Source: Eukaryota sp. TZLM1-RC (Eukaryota; Metamonada: BaSk clade). From it: a stretch of 64,000 nt of DNA. The position numbers were made by a program, and so were the translations under genes. Numbering within the stretch: the first letter of the stretch is position 1; every line of letters starts with the position of its first letter. The notes beneath the pieces are model-generated. The model ran no database searches. It was not told where the DNA came from and saw nothing but the letters and a program-made list of their open reading frames with translations. The stretch spans positions 2,728,001-2,792,000 of the forward strand of contig JAUPSS010000001.1 of assembly GCA_040285825.1 (NCBI GenBank). Direction: 5' to 3'. This document shows positions 22,286 to 33,598 of this stretch, one piece after another.

Positions 22286-22319
22286 ATTGTCATTTGATGA
22301 AGTTCCGGGAGAATTTGTT

Positions 22320-22760
22320 GAAGATTGACTGGAATGTTTGAAAATGATATTTATAATAATATATGCAGCTCGGCTGTTTTAAATCAAGATCTTCACTCAT
22401 TGTTATTGGAAAAAGGTGTTTGTGAAAACCAGTCATCAGATTCTTTACTGTTTGTAACCATTGTACCACGAAGATTTGGACTGTGTGCTACTCTTGAAGC
22501 GTTTATAACAAAAATGAGATTATATTTGAATATTCCCATTAATCAATTATAAAGAAAAATATATTTGTTTGAATTCACCACAGCTCACCTTGCGTCATGC
22601 TCTGAATTGTTATAAGTTGATAACTTATCGTTGTTCATTACATGATGCTGTTAGAGACACTGTTTTCAATAAGGCTCAAACTGCAAGAATATCGAATATC
22701 AAAGAGCCTCTGCTGAAGGAAACACTGTAGTTGAATAATTTTGGTTCTGATGACAGAGGT
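22320..22760 (+). mobile_element. LINE family B fragment
   Basis: It matches the complement of about 3370-3830 in the full-length family B copy: TGMFENDIYNNICSSAVLNQ, the zinc-motif region (with frameshifts near 22,550) and up to ...FGSDDRGV. It ends abruptly at about 22,760, where Fanzor sequence begins. A second family B piece at 25.84 kb starts upstream of this end point, so the two are not simple halves of one interrupted copy. Confidence 0.7.
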
Positions 22761-25450
22761 GTTATAGTTATTCAAGAGATGATTGTTAAATTGACCAAAT
22801 TGTAGGAAGGACATATTTTTTACTCAAATTGTATTGCTTCGATTGCTTTCACAATCATGAGGAACCAGTCCTGTTTTTCAAAGGACTTATTGAAGCCACT
22901 GTATGGGTGGTCAAAACATTCGCCAAAAAATAGTCAATTAAAACAAGATGACAGAGCAAGCCTAAATGTGAATGATTTTCTTCAACAGCTGTTCAAGGAA
23001 ATTAAGGGTAAACTACCGGCCCAAATTGCTCAAACTTTGAAACTCATAATGGCTAATATTTTTATTAACCATTAAATAACCACTATTACCATTATTACCC
23101 TTAGTTGCCCACAATTTATACTCATATCACTGACGGAGGAGTGACCCGCAGTTTGTATCATTGTGTGACAAATATTCACAGGTCTTTCATGGTGAAAATT
23201 CAGTTACACTTCTTCGAACATTTTTGCCAGTTCATTGTTGCTTTGGAAGTAGAAAAAAATCTTGATTCACCAGATAAGGACGAAATGGTGAAACCTATTT
23301 TTCGAATGTTTGATCATGAACTAAATAGTATTCAAACTGTTGACTTTAACAATATCAGTATCAAGCTTGAAAAATTTCTGATTGTTATAAGTAATCCACT
23401 CAAAATTCAAATAGTGGATGAGGATGATGTTGTCCAAGAACTTCAGGATGAACAAGGAGAGTCAAACAAAGAAGTGGAAAATGGAACTATGCTCTTGGAT
23501 TTACAAACTTTTGATGAGGATTCATTATCAGACTTTTCATCAATTTCCATCAGGGATAAAAAAATGATCAGAAAACTGTGAACACACTAAAGATATTGAG
23601 GACAGATTCCTGTGGATCACCTTGGAAAAATTCAAGAGTGCACTTTTAGACCAGGCCAAACACCATTTTAGGCATCAATTGTTGGCAAGGTACAAATCAA
23701 TGAAATCATTGTTCATCTATGAAGAAAAACTTGATGAAAACATCTACACTGCAACAGAATGCAAAACTGTAAATGATATGCTCCAGCAAATGAAATTCAT
23801 TTTGACTATTTTAAAATGCAAATCAAAGATAGGAAACTTAGTTACCTAATTTATTCTATGATATACAGGTACATTGAGAAAAATATCTTCAACAATCTTT
23901 CATGCTAATGGTGGATGTCAGCCGTATTTCTCCGGAATTAATCGCAAATGATGAAGGGGAAAACGTAATCCTTTATTCTTTTGCAACGTTTTTCCTAATA
24001 GAACATCACTTTCTTCGGCGTATATGTGGGTTGAAAATAGAAGTATGCAAATTTTTATTAATCATTCATGAAAACTGTCTGGTGAATCCGGTTTATTGCC
24101 GTGACCAAAGATACTCATGGTTACTTCTTTGACGGAAGTATTCTGACAGATGGCTTTGGAGTTTCTGTTCAACACAAGCGCAATGATTTGAAGAAATGTA
24201 AGGACAAACAAAAAGAAAGGGATGAATTATTTCTTCATGATCTTTGTGAAGACGAACTGAATTCTTTAAATGGTAAGTTCATTGCTGGAGTAGACCCGAA
24301 CGAATATTATTCCAGTTTGGTATCAGTATCAGAAACTTTGAATTCCAAAGGAACTTCCTTACCAAATAAGTCAATCATATGTTGCTGAGATGACTGAAGC
24401 AGACAGAAAAATGTGAAAAATTCATAAAAAATAAGAGGCGTTTGGAAACAATAGGGAGCAAAAAAGAAATAGAAATAAAATAGAAAAATCCAAAAAACAA
24501 AAAATCCAAAAAATCATTTAATGAAAAAAAAACAAAAATTACAAGAAAAAAGAGACAAACTAATTATTGCTTCTTAATCTGCTGGTAGACGAATCTTTGA
24601 ACTTCAAAAAGAAAAGTTGGATCTCTTCTCGATTTCACATTCCAAGAATTTTATTTACCATCTACGCAATCGGAGGTATCATTACAAGAAATACCTGATA
24701 AATTATCAAAATATTCCAAATAAATGTTCGAATCTACAGCAATTCAGGGAGTACATTAAAATGAAGTTACTCGACGATGAATTGCTCTGTCCCATTTATC
24801 AAGACCCTTTGTTTAGTCAAATATATGAATAAACAAAAGAGTGAGGCCACCAGGGTTAACTGATAAAAAGCCAAGTTAAGGGCTGATGCTCAAAATATTG
24901 TAATTGGTTTTGGTGATTGGGACGCTAAGATCAATCGTAAAAGTAATGCCAGTGCAATCAGAGGTGTTGGGCTATTGAGAAAAAATTGAGAAAAAGTGGT
25001 ATAAAATTATACTTGGTAGATGAGTATCATACCAGTAAGAGATGTGCTGCTTGTGTTGAGGATCATCGTGAAGGAGATACCAAATGCAATGTAAAGGTCA
25101 AAAATCCTATTGCCCAGAAAAGATTCAAATGTAAGAAGAAGAGGTTAAAGTATGACTTACCAGTGCCTAAAAAACAGTATCATGAAGTTGATTTTATTCA
25201 AAATCTTGAAAAAAAATTCAAGATCTTCAACACAATTGGAATCTAAAAAAGGACAATGTCAAACTAGTCCCATGCCATGGACTGCTACACTGTCGAAACA
25301 GTGAATGTGGCGTCCATTGAGAGAGGGATGTTAACAGTGCTCTAAACATGTACAGGATTACGTACTCTCATATTCATCATTATTGTAGACCAATGGTACT
25401 GCAACGATCAGTGAGTTTGGGAAAAAAAGTTTAGAGTATTAGTAATTAGA
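22761..25450 (+). pseudogene. Fanzor copy Fz-2, decayed, with all catalytic blocks recognisable
   Basis: The N-terminal part (22,761-23,850, including the frame 23105-23581) is nearly identical in inverted orientation to Fz-4. Then come FDGSILTDGFGVSVQHKR and GKFIAGVDPNEYYSSLVSVSE (RuvC-I, aspartate present) at 24,100-24,390; a frameshifted, A-rich middle; NIVIGFGDWDAK at about 24,895; VDEYHTSKRCAAC at 25,015-25,055; and CRNSECGVH-stop-ERDVNSALNMYR (RuvC-III) at 25,295-25,365. At least three frameshifts and several stops make it inactive. The second CxxC has become CxxxxC. It is the best guide to the domain order of Fanzors in this genome. Confidence 0.8.
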
Positions 25451-25840
25451 TTTATTAGCCTGTATAAGAACAGGCATTTTTTGAGTGCCAATGAATAGAA
25501 ATTGTGGTTTTGAAAGGATTGTCATTTTCCCTTCTTGAACCTTGGATCTCTGTAGGAAAACTGGTCTACCTCCACTATTTACATGTTTGTTCACTACTAT
25601 CATTGAAATTTATAGAGATATTAACAAACTCGACTGGATCGTACGTTGATTAACATTTGCAAATATACACAAATTTTAGCTTTCATCTACATTTAGGACT
25701 TTCAGGTTACTGGTTGTGTACCATCAATGAAACAATCAGCACGAATAGTGTCCCAAATTAAGATCTTATGATGATCGTTTTTAATTTTAATAAAACATCA
25801 GCAAAAGTACAAAATTTTTGTTTATGATATTATATAAATC
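25451..25840 (-). mobile_element. Short Fanzor C-terminal fragment (Fz-3) and surrounding debris
   Basis: On the minus strand, about 25,520-25,650 encodes HVNSGGRPVFLQRSKV, matching the C-terminus of Fz-4 (HVKCGDRPEYLERIKV). It lies head-on against the end of Fz-2. The rest of the interval shows no gene. Confidence 0.5.
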
Positions 25841-26500
25841 TGAATTGTTCTAAATTGATAACTTATCGTTCTTCATTACTTGATGCTGTTAGAGACACTG
25901 TTTTCAATATGGCACAAACTGCAAGAATATCGTGTATCAAAGAGCCTCTGCTGAAGGAAACACTTTCTCTGAATAATTTTGGTTCTGATGATAGAGGTGA
26001 TGTATACTGTGATTGGATTGATAATTCTGAAGCTATTGTTGACTTTGTCTCATGTAATGTTGCAAATGATACTTTGGTTCACAGAAGAAAACTTAATCCT
26101 GTGAGTCATTTTACAGCAAAAAAAACATAGAAAATATGATAAAGATCTTGAAGAGGCTAATGCTGATAGAAATACACAGCTGGTTTTTATTACTTTCCCA
26201 TTTTCGATAAATGGAAGATTATCAGATGAAGCAGAAACTTTTTTGAATGACTTCCAAAAAATGGTTCAAGAAAAAACAATGAAAAGATTTGATATTTTTT
26301 TATGGTGTGCACGAATTCAATTTGCCATTATTAATAGATTACCTCGGTTTTTCAATCGAATACGAGAAGCTTTAGCTAGACAGCAACCAGATCAAGATTT
26401 TGTAGAGGAAATCTTGGTTCAATGATAGTCGTCCCATTAGTTATGAGTTAATTTAATTAAGTGTGCAATTTCTGTAAATATTTATATCATAAATTTATTT
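25841..26500 (+). mobile_element. LINE family B, 5'-truncated 3' end
   Basis: Frames 25855-26130 and 26243-26425 match the family B C-terminus (ITYRSSLLDAVRDTVFNMAQTA, DDRGDVYCDWIDNSEA, EEILVQ) at about 95% identity, with one frameshift near 26,130. It ends with the family B 3' UTR and runs straight into a family D LINE on the opposite strand. Confidence 0.75.
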
Positions 26501-27345
26501 TTAAAACCACAATCTAAAAGTCAATATCTTCAAAACAAGCTTCCACACCATCAAACCTCACAACAGCAATGTCTTTGTAATGTGCACTGACAGACATCAA
26601 TGCTCTCGAAATCATTTCAAAAATTGATTTGAAAATAGTAAAAACAATACGATTTAACCACAAACGACGATCAAAACGCTAATTCATTCTTCTTTTTACC
26701 AAATTTTCATAATCATCAATAAAATTCATGGCAATTTTTCCAAGACGTCCATACAACGATATAGCAAACAGACAAGTTTGGTGATCTACATGGCGAACAT
26801 GTTTCAATTCTTTTAAAGGATTTGCATATTTTGTTCCTTCTACACAATTCTGAATCATCAAGGGGAGATACTTCGGATTGTGCATTTCTCAAGGCATTTT
26901 TCTTGCAAACATCCACTGTTACGACATCAACAACATTCAAGACATCATCAAAAGAGGGCACAGCAACATCAGCACGTTGTGTTCCATATTCTGAATCTCT
27001 CACGTTTTCATTTACATCAAGACATCTCAACAAAGGTTCTGCAAATAATTCGCTATGATAGGAATTACACATCGCATGGATTTGATCTCTGACTGCATCA
27101 TATAATGTAGACCAATAAGAAATAAATATGTTGCAATTGAATAAATGTGATAATGTCAAACCAGCTCCACATTTACAAAACAAATCATTGGGCAAATTAC
27201 AGAGCCACAAATAACAACGCATTCTCATTGTAGTAGTCCATTGATCGTCATTTAAAAACACCACCAATGAAAGCAGCCTTGGTTACAAACTTTGATGAAT
27301 TAAATCCAACACCACCAAGTTAAACATCAGCAAAAATATGGTTTT
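26501..27345 (-). mobile_element. LINE family D, 3' part with internal deletion
   Basis: Frames 27267-26716 and 26885-26679 encode a CKCGAGLTLSHLFNC zinc motif, RADVAVPSFDDVLNVVDVV at the endonuclease position and the family D tail. At about 27,265 the upstream GGVGFNSS...AAFIGG segment is joined directly to VFLNDDQW, skipping about 100 codons present in families A-C. Frameshifts occur at about 26,820 and a stop near 26,680. Confidence 0.7.
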
Positions 27346-27770
27346 GCAAAATTGATGGATCAACAGACATCAAATAAGCCAAAAATTCTGACTACAAAAA
27401 TAGACTTAGGCAGACTAGTTACTTCCAGTTGTGGGAGAGCTAAATAATAAAAAAATTAAAAGAAATAAAAAATAATAAAAATAAAATAATATTAATAAGA
27501 AAATAATTATGAAATTAAAAAAACAATAATTAAGCCCCATCTGGAAAATTTACAATTTGTGAAGTTCAATTTTATGCCGTATCAGGATGTGTAAAATTTC
27601 TGTAAACTATCCAAAATTGAGAGCTTGGTGACTAATTGGATTGATTAAAACAAAGAAGAAAACTGAATTTAATGGAAAATAAAAGAAGAAAAACCGTAAG
27701 TAATAAAGCCAATTAATGAAGAACAAAACTTGACTTCAGAAAACAAAAACTAATTCAAAACTAAGGAAAA
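27346..27770. other. AT-rich intergenic region, no gene seen
   Basis: A/T runs and short AAT/AAAT-rich stretches follow the LINE remnant; no ORF above noise, no RNA gene recognised. It forms the 3' flank of the exportin gene. Confidence 0.5.
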
Positions 27771-30700
27771 CTACTTGGGTGCAAAACCTAAAAACTTCCG
27801 AATTAATAATCGTTGATTTATAAAATTATTTGTTTGCATTAACAAACCTTCCAGCTCCTGCGTTGGCCCAACTAACTTTTGGAATAACAGTCTGGGGTAA
27901 TGTTGAACAACTGAGACATTTGGAACAGAGACTGGGAGTGGTGGAGAACTAAAGATTGAAGGATTTTCCAAATAAGAGAAGGTGATGTAAACATCTCTCA
28001 AGAACGAAAATAATTCTCCAGGAATGTCTAAAGAAATTGGAGATTGATGTAGAGATAGCAGAATATAATGAATGACAGTATCACCAATGACTTGCTGAAG
28101 TTCAGGTTGTTGTAGGGCTGAGACAAAAAACTTATCCAAAATAGCCAGGAATCTTGTGAAGGGAGCAACATTGATAACTGGTAAAAGTGAAGCCAGCATT
28201 GTGATTATTTGGCCTGAATACTGAGGGTATTGCAGACTTGTGATTCCAGCATCAACAGCAGCATTTGTCTGAGGGTCAACTTTAAATAATTTGCCAATAA
28301 CTGATATGAATTCTTTTGCAAACTCGAATAACCTCTTCTCAAAATTGATTTCACTATTCAAAGACTCGTTTCCAGTGGCAGTGTTTGACAATTGATGATG
28401 TTGATTGTATCCTGCACTGATTCTCTTCACAAAGGAATCACAGAGAGGAACCAAAGTGGATGACAGGAGAACACAAGGATCATCAATCGAAGGTAAAGCA
28501 AAAATCACAGACTCAAGAAAAGTTTTGATGAAAATCCTTAAATCAGTCTCTGAAATGAATGAAATCAAAGGGAAAAAATTAGTTTTTAAAGAATCAAATA
28601 ACTCGGTGCTGAAAATAAAATACTTGTAAGTACCTTGAGTTAAAAAGGTCATGCAAAAACCTTTAACATGATGAATGACAAAATTAAAAGCAGCTACTTG
28701 AGTTTCAACTTTTGCAGTTCCATTTTCCAGCACAATATAGTCTGCCGCAAAAACTTCATCAGAAACAGAAGTGGAAACGTCAACATTGGGGTCAACAAAC
28801 TCTTTGAATGGAACTGAAGAGAAACATGAAGGAGATTGTAGTGATAATAAGAAAATATAAGTCTGAAACACAATTTGGTAAACTTGGTTGAAAAGTTCTA
28901 CTGAGCATAGGGTTCTTTTGACAACCACAGCTATATAGGCAAATGACCAATAAAATTTGGATCTTTTCTCTATATGCTGCCTGGTGACGATGTCCGAATT
29001 CATGCCAAAGTAATCAAAAAATGATTTAGCTTCATTCAAAAAGTTTTCTTGTTTAAATAAATGAAAATCAGCAATCAGAGGCGAGAAAAGATTAGAGATT
29101 AACTGAATGCTTTCATTTCTATCAGTAATATTATTTGCAGCTTCAGCAATAGCTTCATATAGATATAACTTAGCATCATCTGGAATTTGTGAGCCAAGAC
29201 ACAATGCCATTTCAATAACAAAATCAGCAACTTTAATAAACTCAGTTGGACAGTTAGTAGCCAAATCCAACACACAAGTAGCAGCTTTCCTTCTTGCCGA
29301 GCTAGTGTTTTTACTTGGGAAGTTGGGGGATTCACCAGGTTGATTGAACGAACACCATGACAGTAATCTATTGACTATAGAATTAAACAGATTAAAATTA
29401 GGTGAAACTTTGGAAATAAAAGAGTATACGGAAACGAAAATGTTGGAAATATTGAGTATTAGGAAACAATCTTCAATAATAAGAGATGATATATATTCTA
29501 AAAGAACCGTACAATTGGAAACTAAATTATTAATTATTTCAGAACTATTAATTAGGTCGATATTTATCTTGTTCATAACAGTTTCTAAAATGAAAATACT
29601 TGATTCTAACTTAATAACACATCCAGAATGTAAGGTCAAATTTGGTTGTTTTTGAGCGACACGTGATTGATGACGTGACATGGCGTTTGTGATTTCATTG
29701 CAAAGAAGCGAGAAGCAAACTCTTATTAAGGTTTGGCAATTCGAATTCGATATCAAAAAATTCAAAAAACTTTTAAAGCCACTTCGCAACTGTGATAGAA
29801 ACCCAAAATACAAATCCTGACTTTCAAAATCAATTACAATCAATTCACGTATTTGATTGATTAACCGGTCAGAATCAATATTAGGATCCTCATCTAATTT
29901 CGACGGATGACCCGTTTTTCCGATCATTGGAATTGACTTTTCTAGGACAAAGGTCAAAAATCTCTCATCATCCATCCATGAAAAATCAAGACCATCACGT
30001 TTAAACCTTCCGAATTCAGAAAGACACTGCATAATTAAACTAAACAATTTTTGGGAGGGGTGATGTGTCCAATTCACCAATACATTAGTTAGAGATTTTA
30101 CAATTTCCAAGTTCATTAAAACATGAAATTTCGTGGTAAAAGAAGATAATAATTCAATTAATTTGGTATGGAAAGTGTATTCAAAGAGCCTTCCTGCTTG
30201 ATACACATTGTGGGACTCAGTCAGAATTGTTTTGAAAATTGATTGAAATGCAGCTTTTTGAGCTATATCAATTTTTCGAATAGTGAGCTGATGAAAGAGA
30301 TCAACGACCCCTTCTCGAAAATTTATGGAAAAATTTGACTGAGACAAGGTTGAAACCAAACGTGATAATGATGGAACATCATCAAGGAAACCGGAAACTG
30401 AACAGTTGATGACAGTTGATACACAGTTTAAAACGGAAACTGATTGATTATTGATGATGGTCGGAATTAAACTGTGGAAAAGAGGAAAGAACTCTGAAGC
30501 AAGAACCGAAACAACCCCACGAACTTCTTTTCTGGTCCCTTCAGAAGAACAATGCTCAAAAATGTAGGAAATAATGATAAAAAATTGATTGAGTGATTGC
30601 TGGTCTGACAGGTTAAAATAACTAATCAAATCGCCAATCAAGACTCTTGCAGTTTCCAAACAGGTAAAGTACTTTTTACAACATCTTCCTACCACATCTG

Positions 30701-31088
30701 CTGTTTTACCAAACACTTTTTCCTTATTTTCAGAGCAACAAAGCAAACTAAACCCCACCAGAAAGTTAAAGATTGTTTGATGAAGTTCAGGGGGAAGAGA
30801 GGTCCATTCAGAGTCAATAATATGTTGAATTAGTGAGAGGGCGTAAAAGATAGTATGAATGTTGGTTGTGCAGAGCAAAGAATAAGCGAGACTAAGACGT
30901 TGGTGAGGAGTGTTTGAGGAAGATAATTGGGAGAGAAATTGTTGAGCAGATTGACGTTCAGAATCTGTGGATGATGGAGAAATAATGACTGACAGAGCAC
31001 TTTGTAATTGCTCATGAATTGTGGGTGGTGATGCTTGAGATGAAGAATTGAGTAACTGGGATGCAAGGTTCACATATGCATTGTTCAT
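27771..31088 (-). CDS. Exportin-family karyopherin (importin-beta superfamily)
   Basis: A 1105-residue intronless frame from ATG 31088 to TAG 27771. The helical-repeat character, length and N-terminal layout (ALSLIQHIIDSEWTSLPPELHQ, followed by an Xpo1-like HEAT region about residues 100-250) are those of RanGTP-dependent nuclear export receptors. The LQxxI...W..L.PE pattern matches the first HEAT repeats of exportin-5/exportin-T/XPO1-type proteins, but I cannot choose among them. It would bind RNA or protein cargo with RanGTP in the nucleus. The frame is uninterrupted, so the gene looks functional. A Fanzor end lies 4 nt upstream of the ATG, so its native promoter is displaced or supplied by the element. 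Confidence 0.65.
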   Translation of the reverse strand: MNNAYVNLASQLLNSSSQASPPTIHEQLQSALSVIISPSSTDSERQSAQQFLSQLSSSNTPHQRLSLAYSLLCTTNIHTIFYALSLIQHIIDSEWTSLPPELHQTIFNFLVGFSLLCCSENKEKVFGKTADVVGRCCKKYFTCLETARVLIGDLISYFNLSDQQSLNQFFIIISYIFEHCSSEGTRKEVRGVVSVLASEFFPLFHSLIPTIINNQSVSVLNCVSTVINCSVSGFLDDVPSLSRLVSTLSQSNFSINFREGVVDLFHQLTIRKIDIAQKAAFQSIFKTILTESHNVYQAGRLFEYTFHTKLIELLSSFTTKFHVLMNLEIVKSLTNVLVNWTHHPSQKLFSLIMQCLSEFGRFKRDGLDFSWMDDERFLTFVLEKSIPMIGKTGHPSKLDEDPNIDSDRLINQIRELIVIDFESQDLYFGFLSQLRSGFKSFLNFLISNSNCQTLIRVCFSLLCNEITNAMSRHQSRVAQKQPNLTLHSGCVIKLESSIFILETVMNKINIDLINSSEIINNLVSNCTVLLEYISSLIIEDCFLILNISNIFVSVYSFISKVSPNFNLFNSIVNRLLSWCSFNQPGESPNFPSKNTSSARRKAATCVLDLATNCPTEFIKVADFVIEMALCLGSQIPDDAKLYLYEAIAEAANNITDRNESIQLISNLFSPLIADFHLFKQENFLNEAKSFFDYFGMNSDIVTRQHIEKRSKFYWSFAYIAVVVKRTLCSVELFNQVYQIVFQTYIFLLSLQSPSCFSSVPFKEFVDPNVDVSTSVSDEVFAADYIVLENGTAKVETQVAAFNFVIHHVKGFCMTFLTQGTYKYFIFSTELFDSLKTNFFPLISFISETDLRIFIKTFLESVIFALPSIDDPCVLLSSTLVPLCDSFVKRISAGYNQHHQLSNTATGNESLNSEINFEKRLFEFAKEFISVIGKLFKVDPQTNAAVDAGITSLQYPQYSGQIITMLASLLPVINVAPFTRFLAILDKFFVSALQQPELQQVIGDTVIHYILLSLHQSPISLDIPGELFSFLRDVYITFSYLENPSIFSSPPLPVSVPNVSVVQHYPRLLFQKLVGPTQELEGLLMQTNNFINQRLLIRKFLGFAPK

Positions 31089-32640
31089 TGAAACAGATAT
31101 TGTCTATAACAATGAAATAAGTGTCCTTTTTACACCGATGTAGAGGGACTGAGTTGTTGGGAAGTGGAAGATTTTCTTGATACCTTTTTCTTTGAACCTT
31201 AGTCAACCTTGATTCTTTCCAGGTATTCCGGTCTATCTCCACATTTTACATGTGCTTCCATCACTGCCAACATATTAAGCGAAGCATTTCGATCTCTATT
31301 CCACAAACTTTCACATGATTTACACATGGTAAGCCCGTGACGAATAGACATCTCATGCCTCTTCCATGGCCTAGGATTTCTGCACCATCGGAATGTTTCA
31401 ACTGTTTTCTCCGCTTTCTTGCAGTTGAAACAACAGCAACTGGTTCGAAACTCATCAATCAAAAAGACCTTATAACCAGCCTTTTTAAATAGAATTCTCA
31501 AACCTTTTCCTTTGGTAGGTTCTTTGAATTTCATGTGGTCTAAAAGTGCACTCTTGAATTTTTCCAAGGTGATCCACAGGAATCTGTCCTCAATGTCTTT
31601 AGTGTGTTCACAATTTTCTGATCATTTTTTTATCCCTGACGGAAATTGATGAAAAGTCTGATATTGAATCCTCATCAAAAGTTTGTAAATCCAAGAGCAT
31701 AGAGTTCCATTTTCCATTTCTTTGTTTGACTCTCCTTGTTCATCCTGAAGTTCTTGGACAACATCATCCTCATCCACTGTTTGAATTTTGAGTGGATTAC
31801 TTATAACAATCAGAAATTTTTCAAGCTTGATACTGATATTGTTAAAGTCAATAGTTTGAATACTATTTAGTTTATGTTCAAACATTTGAAAAATAGGTTT
31901 CACCATTTCGTCCTTATCTGGTGAATCAAGATTTTTTTCTACTTCCAAAGCAACAATGAACTGGCAAAAATGTTCGAAGAAGTGTTACTGAATATTGATC
32001 ATATAGGAAGTGTGAATATTGGTCACACAATGATACAAACTGCGGGTCACTCCTCTGTCACTGATATGAGCATAAATTGTGGGCAACTAAGGGTAATAAT
32101 GGTAATAGTGGTTATTTAATGGTTAATAAAAATATTGACCATTATTAGTCTCAAAGTTTGAGCAATTTGGCCCGGTGGCTTATCTGCTGCTCCCTTGTAT
32201 AGTCGTTTGAAAAAATCATTGACATCAAGACTTGCTCTTTTTTGTTGTTTTAAATGACAATAGTTTGGCGAATGTTTTTACCACCCATACAGTGGCTTCA
32301 ATAAGTCCTTTGAAAAACAGGACTGGTTCCTCATGATTGTGAAAGCAATCAAAGCAATACAATTTGAGTAAAAAATATGTCCTTCCTACAATTTGGTCAA
32401 TATTAACAATCATCTCTTGAATAACTGTTTGAACAATTGCGTTAGGAACAAAATTTTTGATATCACACTTTATAATTTTCATTGAAGTCGACATTAATAA
32501 TTGTTGGGTATCAGGTTTCAAGAAATGGTTAATAGTATCGAGAACCAAAAGAGCATCAAACCAAAAGACAATAATGCAGCAACTCTTCGTTTCTATAAGA
32601 CCAGGCATTTACAATAGCCTTCAACAATTTTAATTTCCAA
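31089..32640 (-). mobile_element. Fanzor copy Fz-4, internally deleted
   Basis: The N-terminal part (32608-31620) includes IVQTVIQEMIVNIDQIVGRTYFLLKLYCF, typical of the Fanzor N-terminal helical region, and an acidic stretch shared with Fz-2. The frame 31567-31199 begins EKFKSALLD, then jumps directly to EPTKGKGLRILFKKAGYKVFLIDEFRTSCCCFNC and LTMCKSCESLWNRDRNASLNML. Compared with Fz-2, the region holding RuvC-I is gone. The zinc ribbon and RuvC-III survive without stops. The copy therefore keeps the ends but should lack nuclease activity. It sits directly upstream of, and in the same orientation as, the exportin gene. Confidence 0.75.
31093..31111 (-). repeat. Predicted 3' (right) end of Fanzor Fz-4
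   Basis: The same 19-mer as at 20891-20909, again 4 nt from a downstream ATG. Outside this block, limited similarity continues on the Fanzor side (AGTGTCCTT against AGTATCCTT), and none on the gene side, as expected of an element boundary. Confidence 0.6.
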
Positions 32641-33598
32641 GCTGGGCTGGTTTTTTCTTGCCCTTTTCTCGCTCAGTCAGTTCATGTTTACTTTGTTTTT
32701 TCAGCAAACTTGAAGCAACATCAGATAGACTATTTCCAGCACCACACAGGTAAAAATTGTTGCATGATTGAAGAGTATCAATAATTTTGAAATTTTTCAC
32801 ATCTTCAATAAATGAATTCAAAATATCATTTAATGGTTTAGATAAATATTCTTTTTGAATAAATCTTTGCCATAAATGATAGAGCGACTTTTCAAAAAGG
32901 GTAAGTCAAACTGTTTGATGTTATGTCCAGCGAAGTAGTCTGGTTGATAATTATTTACGCAATTATCAAAATTGTAGATCATTTAAAGTTCATCAGGAAA
33001 TAAATGAATAAATGTTCCTGAAGAATCATCAGCAACGACAGAAGAGAGATTAAAATCGGTAGTAGCCACAAAAATATGTTTCTCCTTAGTAACCAATTAC
33101 GATCAATTGAAGTCAAACTCCGCAATGATTACAGAAACGAGTGTTAGAGCATCTTGGTTCAACAGAAACGTCAGATGGCTTTGAAAAATGTTTGCCTAAT
33201 TTTGTTAATTTGACTTCTAAAACAAGAATTTAACTATCAATTTCTGATTTTTTAGAATTTAGAATAACATCAGCGATAAATTGATTGTCTGTTTTGACTA
33301 ATCTTTGTTTTGCGTTGTCTTTTCGATACTCAGAAGTGTCCAAAACTTGAAATAATTCACTGTTTGTTTGTATTCAATTTCAGGAATTGCCTCAATGTCA
33401 ATTCACCAAAAATTGACATTTTTGGAATGAAACATTTCTAATCATTCAAGATCAATAGTTTGTTCTGTGGTTTCATCCATATACAACTAATGCTGTGGAA
33501 AAGACTCATTAATAGAAAATTGTGGAATAGCCTCAGATCGATCTAAAGTCAGGTGTGGTTACAACAAAGACGAGTTATTTTGTCCTGTTTTTATTCAA
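32641..33598 (-). pseudogene. Decayed DnaQ-like (DEDD) exonuclease frame upstream of Fanzor Fz-4
   Basis: One minus-strand frame, with several stops, gives VATTDFNLSSVVADD at about 33,050, DYFAGHNIKQFDLPFLKS at 32,900-32,945 and GAGNSLSDVASSLL at about 32,730. GHNxxxFDLPFL is a textbook ExoII motif, and the last segment resembles ExoIII with its histidine changed to Asn. Upstream (33,130-33,560) is a segment starting FHSKNVNFWRIDIE that recurs on the plus strand at 53.87 kb. Whether it belongs to the Fanzor element or to another mobile element is not resolved. A PolB-type or RNase T-type exonuclease is equally possible. Confidence 0.45.

Noticed and set aside
22320-26500. Fz-2 as a simple insertion splitting one family B LINE
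   Set aside because: The LINE piece after the Fanzor repeats sequence already present before it (the zinc-motif to RGDV region), so these are two separate copies or a duplication, not one interrupted element.
20891-31111. The shared 19-mer before two start codons as a general core promoter element
   Set aside because: I looked upstream of RtcB, INTS11, the histidine kinase and both F-box genes and found no match; it occurs only where a Fanzor abuts the gene, so an element end is the simpler reading.
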